Source: Flavobacterium sp. Leaf82 (GTDB lineage: Bacteria; Bacteroidota; Bacteroidia; Flavobacteriales; Flavobacteriaceae). Taken from it: 64,000 nucleotides of DNA. The stretch is taken from assembly GCF_001422725.1 (NCBI RefSeq), contig NZ_LMMA01000006.1:124001-188000 (forward strand), written 5' to 3'. The notes below the pieces were generated by a model. It worked only from the letters and a program-made list of their open reading frames with translations, was not told the DNA's origin and did no database searches. The position numbers and the translations under genes were made by a program. This document shows positions 63,368 to 64,000 of this stretch, piece after piece (the stretch's first letter is position 1; each line of letters opens with the position of its first letter).

Positions 63368-64000
63368 TTAGTCAAATTTTGATTTTTGTTCAACTTTTGG
63401 CCATGAATTATTTGTTACATCAATATCAGCAGTCATTAATTTTGGATCTATCTGAATGCTTTTTATCGCTTTTGTAGTTGCATAAACTTTCTTCGCTGAT
63501 TCGTTGCTTTTTCTCCAGATTTGAGCCGGATATTGATAGTTGTCTTTTGTTCCGTCTTCGTATGTAATCTCAACAAGAATTGGCATAATCATTCCGCCTG
63601 GCTTATTAAACTCAACTTCATAGAAATATTTAGGCGCTTTTAATTCTGCTTTTTCCTCAGCTGTAAAAGTCTGGCTTACATAATCAGCCAAAGGTTTTAC
63701 ATCTTCTATTTTTAAGGCTTTTTTGTTTGATGAACTTACCTCAGCATTGTCTCCGGCAACTAAATAAACGAATGGTCCTTTCTCAACACCAAAACGTCCT
63801 TTTTTCACTTTTACATCTTTAATATCTGCTGTTGGCGTTTCAGAAACATAATATTGTTTTACGTCTTTGATTCCGATATCTACAAAATCCGTAGAATAAA
63901 ACCATCCTCTAAAAAACCAGTCTAAGTCTACTGCAGAAGCGTCTTCCATCGTTCTAAAGAAATCTTCAGGAGTTGGGTGTTTAAACTTCCATCTGTTTGC
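63368..64000 (-). CDS. M1-family metallopeptidase, C-terminal part (cut by window edge)
   Basis: The open frame runs off the right edge, so only the last 210 or so codons are present. The visible HPTPEDFFRTMEDASAVDLD and WFFRGWFYSTDFVDIG are typical of the domain after the catalytic core in M1 (aminopeptidase N-like) proteins of Bacteroidota. The HExxH zinc motif lies outside the window. A Met at 63949 is internal and not a start. Confidence 0.8.
   Translation of the reverse strand, partial: ANRWKFKHPTPEDFFRTMEDASAVDLDWFFRGWFYSTDFVDIGIKDVKQYYVSETPTADIKDVKVKKGRFGVEKGPFVYLVAGDNAEVSSSNKKALKIEDVKPLADYVSQTFTAEEKAELKAPKYFYEVEFNKPGGMIMPILVEITYEDGTKDNYQYPAQIWRKSNESAKKVYATTKAIKSIQIDPKLMTADIDVTNNSWPKVEQKSKFD

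Overview
The window is a piece of a Flavobacterium-type chromosome (Bacteroidota, Flavobacteriia). The evidence is low GC, Bacteroidota promoters with a TAnnTTTG -7 box, no useful Shine-Dalgarno sites, gliding genes gldB/gldC, PorP/SprF and type IX secretion (T9SS) sorting domains, and a TonB receptor with a carboxypeptidase-like front domain. Most of it is ordinary chromosome. There is no prophage, integrative element or CRISPR array.

Layout. 1-14.5 kb is accessory-like: a S24-type repressor facing a small HTH-like gene, a YkgJ-type cysteine protein, a DUF3754 membrane protein, a single-gene unit coding for a protein that looks like a bacterial gasdermin, a DUF962/methyltransferase/membrane-protein run, a TonB receptor, a MocR regulator, and a PLP-homeostasis (YggS) gene followed by an AAA+ ATPase. 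14.6-25.1 kb holds two very large T9SS cell-surface proteins around a PorP/SprF gene. 25.7-43.1 kb holds a tRNA-Arg, yqeY and the whole division and cell wall (dcw) cluster on the minus strand, in transcription order mraZ, rsmH, ftsL, ftsI, murE, mraY, murD, ftsW, murG, murC, ftsQ, ftsA, ftsZ. A four-helix-bundle cassette with 27-bp perfect inverted repeats sits between murD and ftsW. 43.4-50 kb holds a hydrolase, engB, gldC/gldB, nadE, an orphan LuxR-type regulator and dnaG. 50-64 kb holds a sigma factor unit, lemA/DUF2207, a prenyl synthase, rlmN, YceI, a LEA-like lipoprotein behind a sigma-54-type promoter, an O-methyltransferase, a PhyH oxygenase, PAP2/tatA and the end of an M1 peptidase.

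How genes work together. The dcw cluster makes lipid II (MurE, MraY, MurD, MurG, MurC) and builds the divisome (FtsZ, A, Q, L, W, I). MraZ probably represses the cluster through five GTGGT boxes over its promoter. The MocR regulator and yggS share exact 8- and 9-bp promoter motifs, which points to a PLP-sensing loop. PorP/SprF and the preceding 1471-residue adhesin form a usual T9SS substrate/partner pair.

Most interesting items: the orphan gasdermin-like protein, the MocR-yggS operator set, the inverted-repeat cassette inside the dcw operon, the loss of all four zinc ligands in DnaG, the S24 repressor lacking its catalytic lysine, and the sigma-54-type promoter. Several translation starts were moved downstream of the longest ORF because a promoter or terminator lies inside the extension. 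No database search was possible, so family names rest on motifs and recall.
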